Below, piece by piece: positions 7,037 through 15,178 of a stretch of 64,000 nt of DNA. The stretch spans positions 100,009-164,008 of the forward strand of contig CAYXYU010000004.1 of NCBI GenBank assembly GCA_964469525.1, in the 5' to 3' direction. The DNA is from JABDCD01 sp964469525 (GTDB lineage Bacteria; Pseudomonadota; Alphaproteobacteria; Rickettsiales; SXRF01). Every line of letters begins with the position of its first letter. The first letter of the stretch is position 1. Made by a program: the position numbers and the translations under genes. The notes beneath the pieces were generated by a model, which had not been told where the DNA came from, searched no databases, and worked only from the letters and a program-made list of their open reading frames with translations.

Positions 7037-7617
7037 TTATAGCCGCCTGCGGCTTTCGCCCCATGTATGCGGAAAGTGCCAAAAGCGACGCTACCCCTTC
7101 CACCATCTTCGCCGGGGTGCGGATCGACCCCATTCCCGGCGGCGGGCGCATGGGACAGCAGTTCAGGATTAACCTGGAAGACAGGTTGAATCCGGGCGGC
7201 ACCGTGCCGCCGAATCCCGCATATCGTTTAAGCGCGACGCTGCGCAGCCGTCCGCAGGCCATCGGCATCGCCCGCGACGGCACGGTATCGCGCTATAACG
7301 TCTATCTTGACTCCGAGTATGCGCTGTACCGCCTTGCCGACGGCGAGAAGATCACCTCCGGCAAGGTTCGCCATGTCAGTAGCTATAACAACCTGACTAA
7401 TATCTATTTTTCCACCTATATCTCAGAGCAGGATGCTATCCGGCGCGGCGTTGAGGAACTGAGCGAGATATACCGTGCCCGTCTCGGCGCCTATCTTGAC
7501 GAGGGCGCACCGCACCGCCAGACTGTCAAGGAACTGCCCGCCCCTGATCCTATTCCCTCTCCCCATCCGTTCGAGGAGGGAGAGGCTACCGCCCTGCCCC
7601 TGCCCAAAATCCCATGA
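6988..7617 (+). CDS. lptE: LPS-assembly lipoprotein LptE
   Basis: This outer-membrane lipoprotein plugs the LptD barrel for LPS export. From the ATG at 6988 it has 209 residues and a lipoprotein signal peptide with hydrophobic core LIPLASCLIIAAC; the following CGFRPMY is the typical LptE/RlpB start. An in-frame ATG at 6967 would add seven residues; I prefer 6988 because it gives a compact signal peptide. Mature-region marks include ARDGTVSRYNVYLDSEYALYRL and the ISEQDAIRRGVEELSEIYRARL helix. The tail is proline-rich. It follows leuS by 25 bp and overlaps holA by four bases. The signal peptide is encoded by a heptamer hairpin. Confidence 0.9.
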   Translation: MSIQKFSRLIPLASCLIIAACGFRPMYAESAKSDATPSTIFAGVRIDPIPGGGRMGQQFRINLEDRLNPGGTVPPNPAYRLSATLRSRPQAIGIARDGTVSRYNVYLDSEYALYRLADGEKITSGKVRHVSSYNNLTNIYFSTYISEQDAIRRGVEELSEIYRARLGAYLDEGAPHRQTVKELPAPDPIPSPHPFEEGEATALPLPKIP

Positions 7618-8630
7618 AAATAGCCCCCAGAGCGATCGAAGCCTATGTCGGGGCGCCTGACCCCGCCCACCGCGCCATGCTGCTCTACGGGCCGGATTCA
7701 GGCCTGGTGCGCGAGCGGGCCAAACGGCTGGTGGCTGCCCTCCTGCCGGGCGAGCCCGACCCGTTCGCCCTGCTCGACCTGTCCGAAGCGGAACTGCTGG
7801 CCGACCCGGCGCGGCTGGCCGACGAGCTGGCCGCCATCAGCATGATGGCGCCACAGCGCGTCATCCTGGTGCGGGACGCCGGGGACAAGCTGGCGCGCAT
7901 CATCGAATCCGCCGCTCCTGCCTTCCATGACAGCGTCCGGCTCATCGTCTGCGGAGGCGACCTGCCCGCACGCTCGGCCCTGCGCGGCTGGTTCGAGAAG
8001 GAAAGCGGCTGCGCTGCCATCCCCTGCTACAAGGATGAGGCGAGGGATGTGCAGGAGGTGATCCGCCGGCGTTTCGCCGAGGCCGGCATCCAGGCCGGGC
8101 GCGAGGTGGTGGATTATCTCGCCTCGCAGCTCGGCAATGACCGTTACGTGACCCGCCAGGAACTGGAAAAGCTTATCACCTATGCCGGGGACGACAAGGT
8201 GATACGCCTCGAAGACGCCCAGGCACTGGTCGATTACAACCGCGACACCCATCTGGACGATGTCGCCGCCGCCCTGGCCGGGCGCGACCTCAAGGCGCTC
8301 GACGCGGTGCTGATGCAGCTGCTGCGTGAGGGCATTCAGCCGATGGCGTATGTGCGGGCGCTGCAGCGCTATTTCAACCGGCTCTACGCCATCCGCGCCC
8401 GGATGGAAGCGGAAGGCATGAGCGCCGAGCAGGTGATTCAAAGCCTCCGCCCGCCGGTGTTTTTCCGGCAGGTACCCGTCCTCACCCGCCACGTCCAGGG
8501 CTGGGGGCTGGAGCAGATCGTCAAGGCATTGAAGCTGCTGGTGACGGCGGAACTGGCCTGCAAAACCTCCGACCTCCCTCCCGTGCCTGCCAGTACCCGC
8601 CGTCTGCTGCAGGTGACGCAGCTGCGGTAA
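7614..8630 (+). CDS. holA: DNA polymerase III subunit delta
   Basis: The delta subunit of the clamp loader opens the beta sliding clamp at the replication fork; 338 residues, normal length. The N-terminal AAA-like fold has the YGPDSGLVRERAKRL segment (near residue 25) instead of a true Walker A, as expected for delta. It is followed by DPFALLDLSEAEL, MMAPQRVILVRDA, and a C-terminal collar domain with REGIQPMAYVRALQRYFNRLYAI. The ATG overlaps the lptE stop (ATGA). The leuS-lptE-holA order is widely conserved. Confidence 0.96.
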   Translation: MKIAPRAIEAYVGAPDPAHRAMLLYGPDSGLVRERAKRLVAALLPGEPDPFALLDLSEAELLADPARLADELAAISMMAPQRVILVRDAGDKLARIIESAAPAFHDSVRLIVCGGDLPARSALRGWFEKESGCAAIPCYKDEARDVQEVIRRRFAEAGIQAGREVVDYLASQLGNDRYVTRQELEKLITYAGDDKVIRLEDAQALVDYNRDTHLDDVAAALAGRDLKALDAVLMQLLREGIQPMAYVRALQRYFNRLYAIRARMEAEGMSAEQVIQSLRPPVFFRQVPVLTRHVQGWGLEQIVKALKLLVTAELACKTSDLPPVPASTRRLLQVTQLR

Positions 8631-8712
8631 TATATCTTATCCAATGGGATAACCTATACTGCGTTTATAAAAGCTTAATAATTTGCAGGTATAATTTTTA
8701 AAAAACATACAT

Positions 8713-8836
8713 TAGAGCATTTTCAATTTATTCCTTGTCACCCCCTGCGAAAGCAGGGGACTTGCTTACCTTAATGAAAGAAGACTCCTGCTTTCGCAGG
8801 GGTAACAAAATGTAAATACTTAACGTAAATGCTCTA
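8713..8836. repeat. Nested palindromic element with TAGAGC outer arms
   Basis: The outer arms are perfect ten-base inverted repeats, TAGAGCATTT (8713-8722) and AAATGCTCTA (8827-8836). Inside lies a hairpin, 8735-8757 against 8787-8808, of the same cctgcgaaagcagg family as 1405-1472. The outer-arm sequence is shared with the element at 35592-35711, which has a different inner hairpin. The element ends 13 bases before the start codon of the following orphan gene. Confidence 0.8.
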
Positions 8837-8849
8837 GCTTGGAGACTTC

Positions 8850-9548
8850 ATGTCTGAAGGCTGGCTCAATAAAACAGGTTACGCACTACCCAAGGATGCA
8901 TATGTAGTAGCCCAGAAAATATTACATGGTCTGGGCCGTAGGATGTTTGATGTATTACGCGAAGCCTATCCGCAAGCCGAGCAGGATGCCTGGATATCTA
9001 TGGCGCAGGATACCACAGATGGGATGCTTCATTTAAAGGATGGCACTCTCTCCGGCGATAAAGCTAAGGCTAAATTTAAATATGAATCCACGGAGGCGCT
9101 GGGCATTCCAACAATCCACCCTTCAGATACGGCGAAATTCACCGGAGAATTATCTGATCTAATAACGCGGTTAATCGCGCAGGCATATGATATGCAATTA
9201 TTTAACGTGTCCCGAAGGCCCGAGACAGATGCCCGTGCTCAGAAAGAAAAGAAAGAATTTGAGGCCTCTTACAATGCTCTCATTGAAAAAATTGGAAGTT
9301 ATCCTAAACTGCGCGGCATAGTGCCCATTGCCCTGGCGGTAAAAAAAATGGCGGAGGAAAAAGATATTTCTGAGTTGGCCGAGAAAAAGTTTGATCTTGA
9401 GACTCACTGGGTAGATAAGCTCCCAGAAAGGGAACGAAGTATCGTAGCAGCGGTCTTTCCATCAAATGGCGTAGTACAGCAGGAAGAGCATTATTACGAC
9501 CGGTTGGCGGAGGATACCCTCATAACTGCTAACAGTCGCAGACGTTAA
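8850..9548 (+). CDS. Unrecognised protein, 232 aa
   Basis: I cannot assign a family. The protein is soluble-looking, with no signal peptide or membrane segment, rich in charged residues, and mostly helical in appearance. A lysine-rich stretch (RAQKEKKEFEASYNAL) lies around residues 130-145 and AVKKMAEEKDISELAEKKFD follows. Two phrases that could help a search are PKDAYVVAQKILHGLGRRMFD near the start and DKLPERERSIVAAVFPSNG near the end. GGAG lies at the right distance from the ATG at 8850. Codon use and base composition are clearly more AT-rich than neighbouring genes, which suggests recent acquisition. It is isolated: a nested repeat lies just upstream and its stop codon overlaps the parB stop on the opposite strand. 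Confidence 0.75.
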   Translation: MSEGWLNKTGYALPKDAYVVAQKILHGLGRRMFDVLREAYPQAEQDAWISMAQDTTDGMLHLKDGTLSGDKAKAKFKYESTEALGIPTIHPSDTAKFTGELSDLITRLIAQAYDMQLFNVSRRPETDARAQKEKKEFEASYNALIEKIGSYPKLRGIVPIALAVKKMAEEKDISELAEKKFDLETHWVDKLPERERSIVAAVFPSNGVVQQEEHYYDRLAEDTLITANSRRR

Positions 9549-10480
9549 ATACTATCCCCCAGCTTTCTCAATATCTCATCGAGCTGCGACAGCGATTCGT
9601 AGGAAATCACCAGCTCGCCGCTCTGGCCGCGGTCGTAGATGGCGACTTTCAAGCCAAGATTCTCCGACAGGGTTTCCTCGAGCGCGATGATGTCCGGGTC
9701 CTTGGGGCCGGTCGGCGCGCGGTAGGCCCCTCCTCCGCTCCCGGCGCGCGGCGCAGAGCGTTTTTCCTGTCCCTGTGCGGTGCGGCTGGCCTGTTCGGCC
9801 TGGCGCACATTCATGCCTTTGCGCACGATGTCACGCGCCAGCTCGACGGCATTGGGAATGCCGATGAGTGCCCGCGCGTGGCCCATGGCAAGCTGTCCTT
9901 TGTCGAGCATGGTCTTGATCTCGTCCGGAAGCGACAATAGACGCAGCAGGTTGGCGACGTGGCTGCGGCTCTTGCCTACCGTTGAGGACAGCTCTTCCTG
10001 AGTATACTGAAATTCCTCGATCAGCCGTTGGTAGCCCTGCGCCTCCTCGAGTGGCGTCAAGTCCTGGCGCTGTACGTTCTCGACCAGGGCGAGTTCGAGC
10101 GCCTGCTTGTCGGGAATCTCCCGAATGATGACCGGCACCTCCTCCAGTGCCGCCAGTTGCGCAGCGCGCCAGCGGCGCTCGCCGGCGACGATCTCATAGG
10201 CTCCCGAGTGTCTGGGCGAAGGGCGGACGATGATCGGCTGCATGATGCCGTTCTTGCGAATCGATTCGGCCAGTTCTGCCAGAGTCGAATCGTCGAACTG
10301 CGTGCGCGGCTGGTATTTACCGGTATGCAGTTTCGTGACGGCTAGGGTATAAACACCCCCGGCAGCATCCTCGCTTTTACGCGGCGCGGCGGGAGCGGTT
10401 GCCGCCGGCTGGACATAGTTTTCTGAAATCAGCGCTGATAATCCTTTGCCGAGTCCCTTGGGCTTGGTGGTAGTGGCCAT
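9545..10480 (-). CDS. parB: Chromosome-partitioning protein ParB
   Basis: ParB is a CTP-dependent DNA clamp that loads at parS and spreads to organise the origin region. This copy has 311 residues. It has the ParA-contacting N-terminus (KGLGKGLSALI at about 8-18), the ParB/Srx domain with YQPRTQFDD and the CTP-binding GERRWRAA motif (about residues 102-109), the ENVQRQDLTPLEEAQGY box, a helix-turn-helix (TQEELSSTVGKSRSHVANLLRLL), and a C-terminal dimerisation domain. It follows parA by 18 bp. Three parS-like sites lie nearby at 11460, 11874 and 12367. Its stop overlaps that of the convergent orphan gene. Confidence 0.98.
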   Translation of the reverse strand: MATTTKPKGLGKGLSALISENYVQPAATAPAAPRKSEDAAGGVYTLAVTKLHTGKYQPRTQFDDSTLAELAESIRKNGIMQPIIVRPSPRHSGAYEIVAGERRWRAAQLAALEEVPVIIREIPDKQALELALVENVQRQDLTPLEEAQGYQRLIEEFQYTQEELSSTVGKSRSHVANLLRLLSLPDEIKTMLDKGQLAMGHARALIGIPNAVELARDIVRKGMNVRQAEQASRTAQGQEKRSAPRAGSGGGAYRAPTGPKDPDIIALEETLSENLGLKVAIYDRGQSGELVISYESLSQLDEILRKLGDSI

Positions 10481-10498
10481 AATGATTCTCCTCGTTGA

Positions 10499-11311
10499 TC
10501 AAGCGGCGGTGAGTTCTTTCTTAAGCTGGCGCTCGCGTTTCAGCAATTCGCTGGCCAGCTGGATATAGGCTTGCGAACCGGCGCAGCGCATGTCGTAGAT
10601 CAGGGCCGGTTTGCCGTGCGATGGGGCCTCGGACATGCGTATATTACGCGGAATAACAGCGTTATAGACTTGCTTGCCGAAATAGCCGCGCACCTCGGCT
10701 TCAATCTGTTCGGTGAATTTGTTGCGTCGGTCGTACATGGTCAGCACAATGCCCTGGATGGCTAGTCCGGCGTTCAGGTTTGTCTGAACGAGCTGGATGG
10801 TGCGCATCAGGTGGCTTAACCCCTCCAGTGCGTAGAATTCGCATTGCAGGGGGATCAGCACCCCGTGGGCGGCGACCAGCGCGTTCAACGTCAGGAGACC
10901 GAGCGACGGCGGGCAGTCGATGAGTATATAGTCGTAGTCGCTGGAAATCTTATCCAGTACGGCTTTCAGCCGGTATTCGCGCCGCATCAGGCTGACCATT
11001 TCGATCTCGGCGCCCGACAGATCAATCGTAGAAGGCACAATAAAAAGACCGGGAACAGCGGTTTTTTGTGTGGCTTCGTCAAGTGCCGCATCATTCAGGA
11101 TAAGGTCATAGGAAGTGATTTCACGTTGCGCCGGTTCGATGCCAAAACCGGTGCTGGCGTTTCCCTGCGGGTCGAAATCGATAACCAGAACTTTTTTTCC
11201 GACGGCCGCTAACGCGGTGGCAAGATTAACGGTAGTGGTGGTCTTCCCCACCCCCCCCTTCTGGTTGACAACAGCTAAAACCCTAGGATTCCCACCTCTT
11301 TCCGCCGTCAT
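10499..11311 (-). CDS. parA: Chromosome-partitioning ATPase ParA
   Basis: This Walker-type ATPase moves ParB-bound origins; 270 residues from the chosen start. The frame is open further upstream, but the ATG at 11311 has an excellent AGGGGGA ribosome site and gives the standard short lead into the deviant Walker A motif (VVNQKGGVGKTTTTVNLATAL). Other marks are VLVIDFDPQGNASTGFG, the DYILIDCPPSLGLLTLNALVAA Walker B region, and PLQCEFYALEGLSHL. The start lies 29 bases inside the rsmG coding region, so the two are translationally linked. Order rsmG-parA-parB is canonical. Confidence 0.97.
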   Translation of the reverse strand: MTAERGGNPRVLAVVNQKGGVGKTTTTVNLATALAAVGKKVLVIDFDPQGNASTGFGIEPAQREITSYDLILNDAALDEATQKTAVPGLFIVPSTIDLSGAEIEMVSLMRREYRLKAVLDKISSDYDYILIDCPPSLGLLTLNALVAAHGVLIPLQCEFYALEGLSHLMRTIQLVQTNLNAGLAIQGIVLTMYDRRNKFTEQIEAEVRGYFGKQVYNAVIPRNIRMSEAPSHGKPALIYDMRCAGSQAYIQLASELLKRERQLKKELTAA

Positions 11312-11966
11312 GATTCCCCCTTCTGTTGACGTTCCAGAGCCTAATGATTGCCCCCTTGTCATCGGTGATGCTGGGAAAAATAGCGTGGTCAAACGACCAT
11401 TCCTCTTTCGCATCGCCTATCTCTTTAAAATAATTTTTCCCTTTATGGAAGAGACAAATTGTTTCATGTGAAACATAGGGGGAAGCTAAATGCAAAAGCT
11501 GTACCAAAGGAGCGCAGGCGCGAGAAATCACGATGGAAACTTTTCCGATTGGACATGCTTCAATGCGAGCCGAATGTATTGAGAGATTGGTTTTGGTGAT
11601 GCGAGCAATTTCCTGGAGAAAAACAATTTTTTTCTTATCGCTTTCGATCAGGTGAACGTCATTTGCACCAGCAATGGCGAGCGCCATGCCTGGAAATCCA
11701 GCCCCCGACCCTAGGTCGGCAATGGTTAGCGAAAGGTTGTCGATGTAATTGAGAAGTTGAAGCGAGTCGAGAAAATGTCGTTCCCACATCTGATGAATAG
11801 TGTCGGGACCCACCAGATTGATCTTAGGTTGCCATTTAAGGACCAGATCATGATACAGGGATAGTTTGTCAAACGTTTCACGTGAAACCCTGACATGGCG
11901 ATTGAGCAATTCAAACGGATCAGGCACAGGCTTCTCGCGTATGTTGCCGTTCCAGTTTTTTGACAT
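11283..11966 (-). CDS. rsmG: 16S rRNA (guanine-N7)-methyltransferase RsmG
   Basis: RsmG (GidB) makes m7G527 in 16S rRNA (E. coli numbering) using SAM. The protein has 227 residues. The SAM-binding motif is IADLGSGAGFPGMALAIA (about residues 83-100), preceded by the family's KWQPKINLVGPDTIHQMWERHFLDSLQL. The segment RVSRETFDKL is encoded by an embedded parS-like sequence. The start overlaps the 3' end of mnmG by 47 bases, and its own 3' end overlaps parA. A second parS-like site lies further along in its coding region (11460-11475). Confidence 0.96.
   Translation of the reverse strand: MSKNWNGNIREKPVPDPFELLNRHVRVSRETFDKLSLYHDLVLKWQPKINLVGPDTIHQMWERHFLDSLQLLNYIDNLSLTIADLGSGAGFPGMALAIAGANDVHLIESDKKKIVFLQEIARITKTNLSIHSARIEACPIGKVSIVISRACAPLVQLLHLASPYVSHETICLFHKGKNYFKEIGDAKEEWSFDHAIFPSITDDKGAIIRLWNVNRRGNHDGGKRWES
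11460..11475. promoter_or_regulatory. parS-like site 1 (in rsmG)
   Basis: TGTTTCATGTGAAACA differs from the consensus TGTTTCACGTGAAACA only at one central base. It is a likely ParB loading site, about 150 bp upstream of parA. Confidence 0.75.
11874..11889. promoter_or_regulatory. parS-like site 2 (in rsmG)
   Basis: CGTTTCACGTGAAACC contains the 14-base parS core GTTTCACGTGAAAC without mismatch. It encodes VSRET of RsmG on the minus strand. Confidence 0.88.
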
Positions 11967-13791
11967 GAGACATCAATGCCACCAAGGCTGCTGGCGTCAT
12001 CCCCTGAATGCGCCCAGCGGCACCGATGGTATGGGGGCGAAGCTGGTTCAGCTTGTTTTTAATTTCCGTAGAGAGAGAGGAAAGCATATTATAATCTAGA
12101 TTATCTGGGATAATCATATCCTCCTCCTTTTTGAAGTTTTGAATATCCTGGTGCTGGCGGTCCAAATAGCCGTCATACAGCGCTTCGATTTCGAGTTGTT
12201 CTTGAATATCGACGGGTATGGCACTCAATTCCGGCCATATCTGACACAGGCCTATAAACCCAGTTTTATAGGTTAAAAGCCCAAATGCCGTGCGACGGAT
12301 CCCATCGAGGTTGATAGGGATTCCATATGCCCTTGCTTGATTGGGAGTGATCGTTAAGTGTTGCAATGTTTCACGTGAAACCTGTAAGGCCTGTTGCTTT
12401 TGTTCAAAAGCCTTCTGACGCTCCCTCTCCACACAGCCTATGATTATGCCCTTTTGGGTTAGCCGAAGATCGGCGTTATCAGCCCGGAGGACCAGACGGT
12501 ACTCCGAGCGCGAGGTGAACATGCGGTAAGGTTCGCTAGCGCCGCTCGTAATCAGATCATCGATCATTACTCCAATATAACCATCGGAGCGATCAATAAT
12601 AAATGGCTTGTTCCCAGCCGCCGCCAAGGCGGCGTTGATCCCGGCGATAATCCCCTGCCCGCCCGCTTCCTCATAGCCGGTCGTGCCATTAATTTGGCCG
12701 GCAAAATAGAGGCCCCTCACCTTCTTGGTCTCCAGTGTCGGCTTCAGTTCGCGTGGGTCGACATAGTCATATTCGATGGCATAGCCTGGACGTATAACCC
12801 TTGCCTTTCCCAGCCCGCGAATTGACGCAACCATGGCCAGCTGGACGTCTTCCGGAAGCGACGTGGATATGCCATTCGGGTAGACGGTATCGTCATCAAG
12901 CCCTTCCGGCTCCAGGAAAATCTGGTGCTGCTGCCTTTCCGCAAAGCGCACCACCTTATCCTCGATGGAGGGGCAATAACGCGGACCAGTACTTTCGATT
13001 TGCCCGGAATACATCGGTGCGCGGTGAATATCAGCGCGGATAATCTCATGGGTTTCAAGATTGGTATGGGTAATGAAACAGGAAATCTGCGGTACCGTCA
13101 CTTCCCTGGTAAGATAGGAAAACGGCTTTGGCGGCTTGTCTCCGGGCTGCTCCTCCAGCGACGCCCAGTCGATGGTTTTTCCGTCGAGTCGTGGCGGGGT
13201 GCCGGTCTTAAGGCGGCCCATGGCAAAATGATGCTTCTTAAGCGTATTGGAAAGCCCCAGCGATGGCGCCTCTCCTGCCCTCCCGGCGCGGATTTTGGTT
13301 TCGCCGATATGGATCAGGCCGTTTAAAAATGTGCCTGTAGTGAGAATAATTTTACCGGCGGAAACGGTGCGGCCCGACCCGGTGACCACTCCCCTCACCT
13401 CGCCTTCCGCTATGACGAGATCTTCCACCGAATCCTCGATAATGGAGAGCGCATCATATTCCTGGAGGATGGATTGCACCGCTTGCCGGTAGAGCTTGCG
13501 GTCAGCTTGGGCGCGCGGACCGCGGACAGCCGGGCCCTTACTGGCATTCAGGATGCGGTAATGGATGCCCGCGCGGTCGATGGCGCGGCCCATTACCCCG
13601 TCGAGCGCGTCGATTTCCCGCACCAGCGTCCCCTTGGCGATGCCGCCGATGGCCGGGTTGCAGGACATTTCGCCTACGGTATGTTTTTTCTGGGTGATAA
13701 GCGCCGTACGCGCGCCGATGCGTGCCGCCGCTGCCGCCGCCTCGGTGCCGGCGTGCCCGCCGCCTATGACGATAACATCGAATTTAAACAT
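11920..13791 (-). CDS. mnmG: tRNA U34 carboxymethylaminomethyl modification enzyme MnmG
   Basis: This FAD-dependent partner of MnmE installs the cmnm5 group on wobble U34. From the ATG at 13791 (which overlaps the mnmE TAA by one base) it has 623 residues. The N-terminal Rossmann motif is DVIVIGGGHAGTEAA, followed by the family signatures SCNPAIGGIAKGTLVREIDALDG, GTFLNGLIHIGE, the RLKTGTPPRL motif and GLYFAGQINGTTGYEEAGGQG. The C-terminal helical domain ends near GMTPAALVALMSHVKK. The frame extends five codons further upstream, but MFKFDVIVIGG is the family-typical start. A parS-like site is embedded at 12367-12382. Confidence 0.98.
   Translation of the reverse strand: MFKFDVIVIGGGHAGTEAAAAAARIGARTALITQKKHTVGEMSCNPAIGGIAKGTLVREIDALDGVMGRAIDRAGIHYRILNASKGPAVRGPRAQADRKLYRQAVQSILQEYDALSIIEDSVEDLVIAEGEVRGVVTGSGRTVSAGKIILTTGTFLNGLIHIGETKIRAGRAGEAPSLGLSNTLKKHHFAMGRLKTGTPPRLDGKTIDWASLEEQPGDKPPKPFSYLTREVTVPQISCFITHTNLETHEIIRADIHRAPMYSGQIESTGPRYCPSIEDKVVRFAERQQHQIFLEPEGLDDDTVYPNGISTSLPEDVQLAMVASIRGLGKARVIRPGYAIEYDYVDPRELKPTLETKKVRGLYFAGQINGTTGYEEAGGQGIIAGINAALAAAGNKPFIIDRSDGYIGVMIDDLITSGASEPYRMFTSRSEYRLVLRADNADLRLTQKGIIIGCVERERQKAFEQKQQALQVSRETLQHLTITPNQARAYGIPINLDGIRRTAFGLLTYKTGFIGLCQIWPELSAIPVDIQEQLEIEALYDGYLDRQHQDIQNFKKEEDMIIPDNLDYNMLSSLSTEIKNKLNQLRPHTIGAAGRIQGMTPAALVALMSHVKKLERQHTREACA
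12367..12382. promoter_or_regulatory. parS-like site 3 (in mnmG)
   Basis: TGTTTCACGTGAAACC matches the 16-base parS consensus at 15 positions. It lies inside mnmG and encodes VSRET on the minus strand. Confidence 0.88.
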
Positions 13792-15116
13792 TACTTTCCT
13801 ATACAAAACTGGCGAAAGACGATCTCCAATACCTCATCCACCTGAATTTTACCAGTAATTCTGCCTACTGCCCGAGCAGCCTGGCGCAGCTCCTCGCAGG
13901 CCAGTTCCAATGGCACGTCTTTCTTCAGGGCTTGCTGCAGCGCCTGCGCGGCCTCCTCCAGCAAGGCCCGGTGCCGGTTCCGGGTGATAAAAGGCGCGCC
14001 GCCGCTATAAGAGGAGGCAATCCGCTCTCCGATTAGGGCTAGTAGCGCCTCTACCCCCTCCCCGGTTTTTGCTGAAACGAACTGCGGATCAGAAATAGCA
14101 TGAGCGGTAGTTCTATCCTTTACCAGATCGCATTTATGCACCACGGCAATCGCTGCGTCATGTAACAGATCGAGGCTGGCCGTATCGGCTTCAGGCCAGC
14201 ATGCCCCGTCAAACAGCACCAGGCGGATATCGGCATCCTCGGCTTTCGCCCTCGCCCGCCTGACGCCTTCCTCTTCGATCTCATCCTCGGCCTCGCGGAT
14301 GCCAGCCGTATCCACCATGATGACCGGGTATCCGCAGATATCCACATGGATTTCGATAGCGTCACGAGTTGTGCCGGCGCGTGCCGAAACGATGGCGGCG
14401 TCGCGCTTGGCAATGGCGTTGAGCAGGCTCGACTTGCCGACATTAGGAGCGCCCAGGATCACCACTGAGATACCTTCGCGTAGCCGCTCGCCACGCCGCT
14501 GATCGGCCATCGCATCGCTAACGACCTTCTGTATGGCGCCAATTTCCTGAGTCACTTCCTGCACCACCGACGCGGGAATTTCCTCGTCGGGAAAATCGAT
14601 GTAGGCTTCGAGGTGGGCCAGTGCCTGCGTAACGCGGTCGCGCAGATTATCGTAATGGCAGCTCATCTCCCCTTGCATCTGACGTATCGCCTGGCTCTTC
14701 TGTTCCGATGTCTCGGCTTCGATCAGATCGGCCAGCCCTTCCGCTTCGATCAGGTCCATTTTACCATTAGTAAATGCCCGGCGCGAGAATTCCCCCGGTT
14801 CAGCCGGGCATAGTCCTTTCATCATACCGAGCACGTCCAACGTTTCCCGAATAACGGCCAGGCTGCCATGCAGATGCAGTTCGACGACATCCTCGCCGGT
14901 AAAGCTTTTCGGTGCCTTAAAATAAAGTGCGATGACGCGGTCAATCAAGCGGCCTTGATGCCGCAGCGCCACATACTGCGCTATGCGCGGGAGCACGATA
15001 TCGAGTCCCGACAGTTGCTGCAATGTACTCAGGGCGCGTGGCCCCGACAGGCGCACTACCGCAACGCCGGATTTTCCCGGAGGGGTGGCGAGGGCAAAAA
15101 TAGTATCGGTGGACAT
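13791..15116 (-). CDS. mnmE: tRNA modification GTPase MnmE
   Basis: This G protein activated by dimerisation works with MnmG on wobble uridines. From the ATG at 15116 (MSTDTIFALATPPGKSGVAVVRLSG, the family-typical start) it has 441 residues. It has the formyl-THF-binding N-terminal domain, the G1 motif GAPNVGKSSLLNA, G3 DTAGIRE, and the invariant C-terminal FCIGK with its cysteine. The frame is open 23 codons further upstream, but that stretch is not family-like. It is divergent from the quinone reductase gene, with a 62-bp shared control region. The TAA overlaps the mnmG ATG. Confidence 0.98.
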   Translation of the reverse strand: MSTDTIFALATPPGKSGVAVVRLSGPRALSTLQQLSGLDIVLPRIAQYVALRHQGRLIDRVIALYFKAPKSFTGEDVVELHLHGSLAVIRETLDVLGMMKGLCPAEPGEFSRRAFTNGKMDLIEAEGLADLIEAETSEQKSQAIRQMQGEMSCHYDNLRDRVTQALAHLEAYIDFPDEEIPASVVQEVTQEIGAIQKVVSDAMADQRRGERLREGISVVILGAPNVGKSSLLNAIAKRDAAIVSARAGTTRDAIEIHVDICGYPVIMVDTAGIREAEDEIEEEGVRRARAKAEDADIRLVLFDGACWPEADTASLDLLHDAAIAVVHKCDLVKDRTTAHAISDPQFVSAKTGEGVEALLALIGERIASSYSGGAPFITRNRHRALLEEAAQALQQALKKDVPLELACEELRQAARAVGRITGKIQVDEVLEIVFRQFCIGK

Positions 15117-15178
15117 GTCTGGTCGTGGTATTTTATACCTGTACGAGCCTAGTAACACATCACAGGGTGGGCGGCAAT

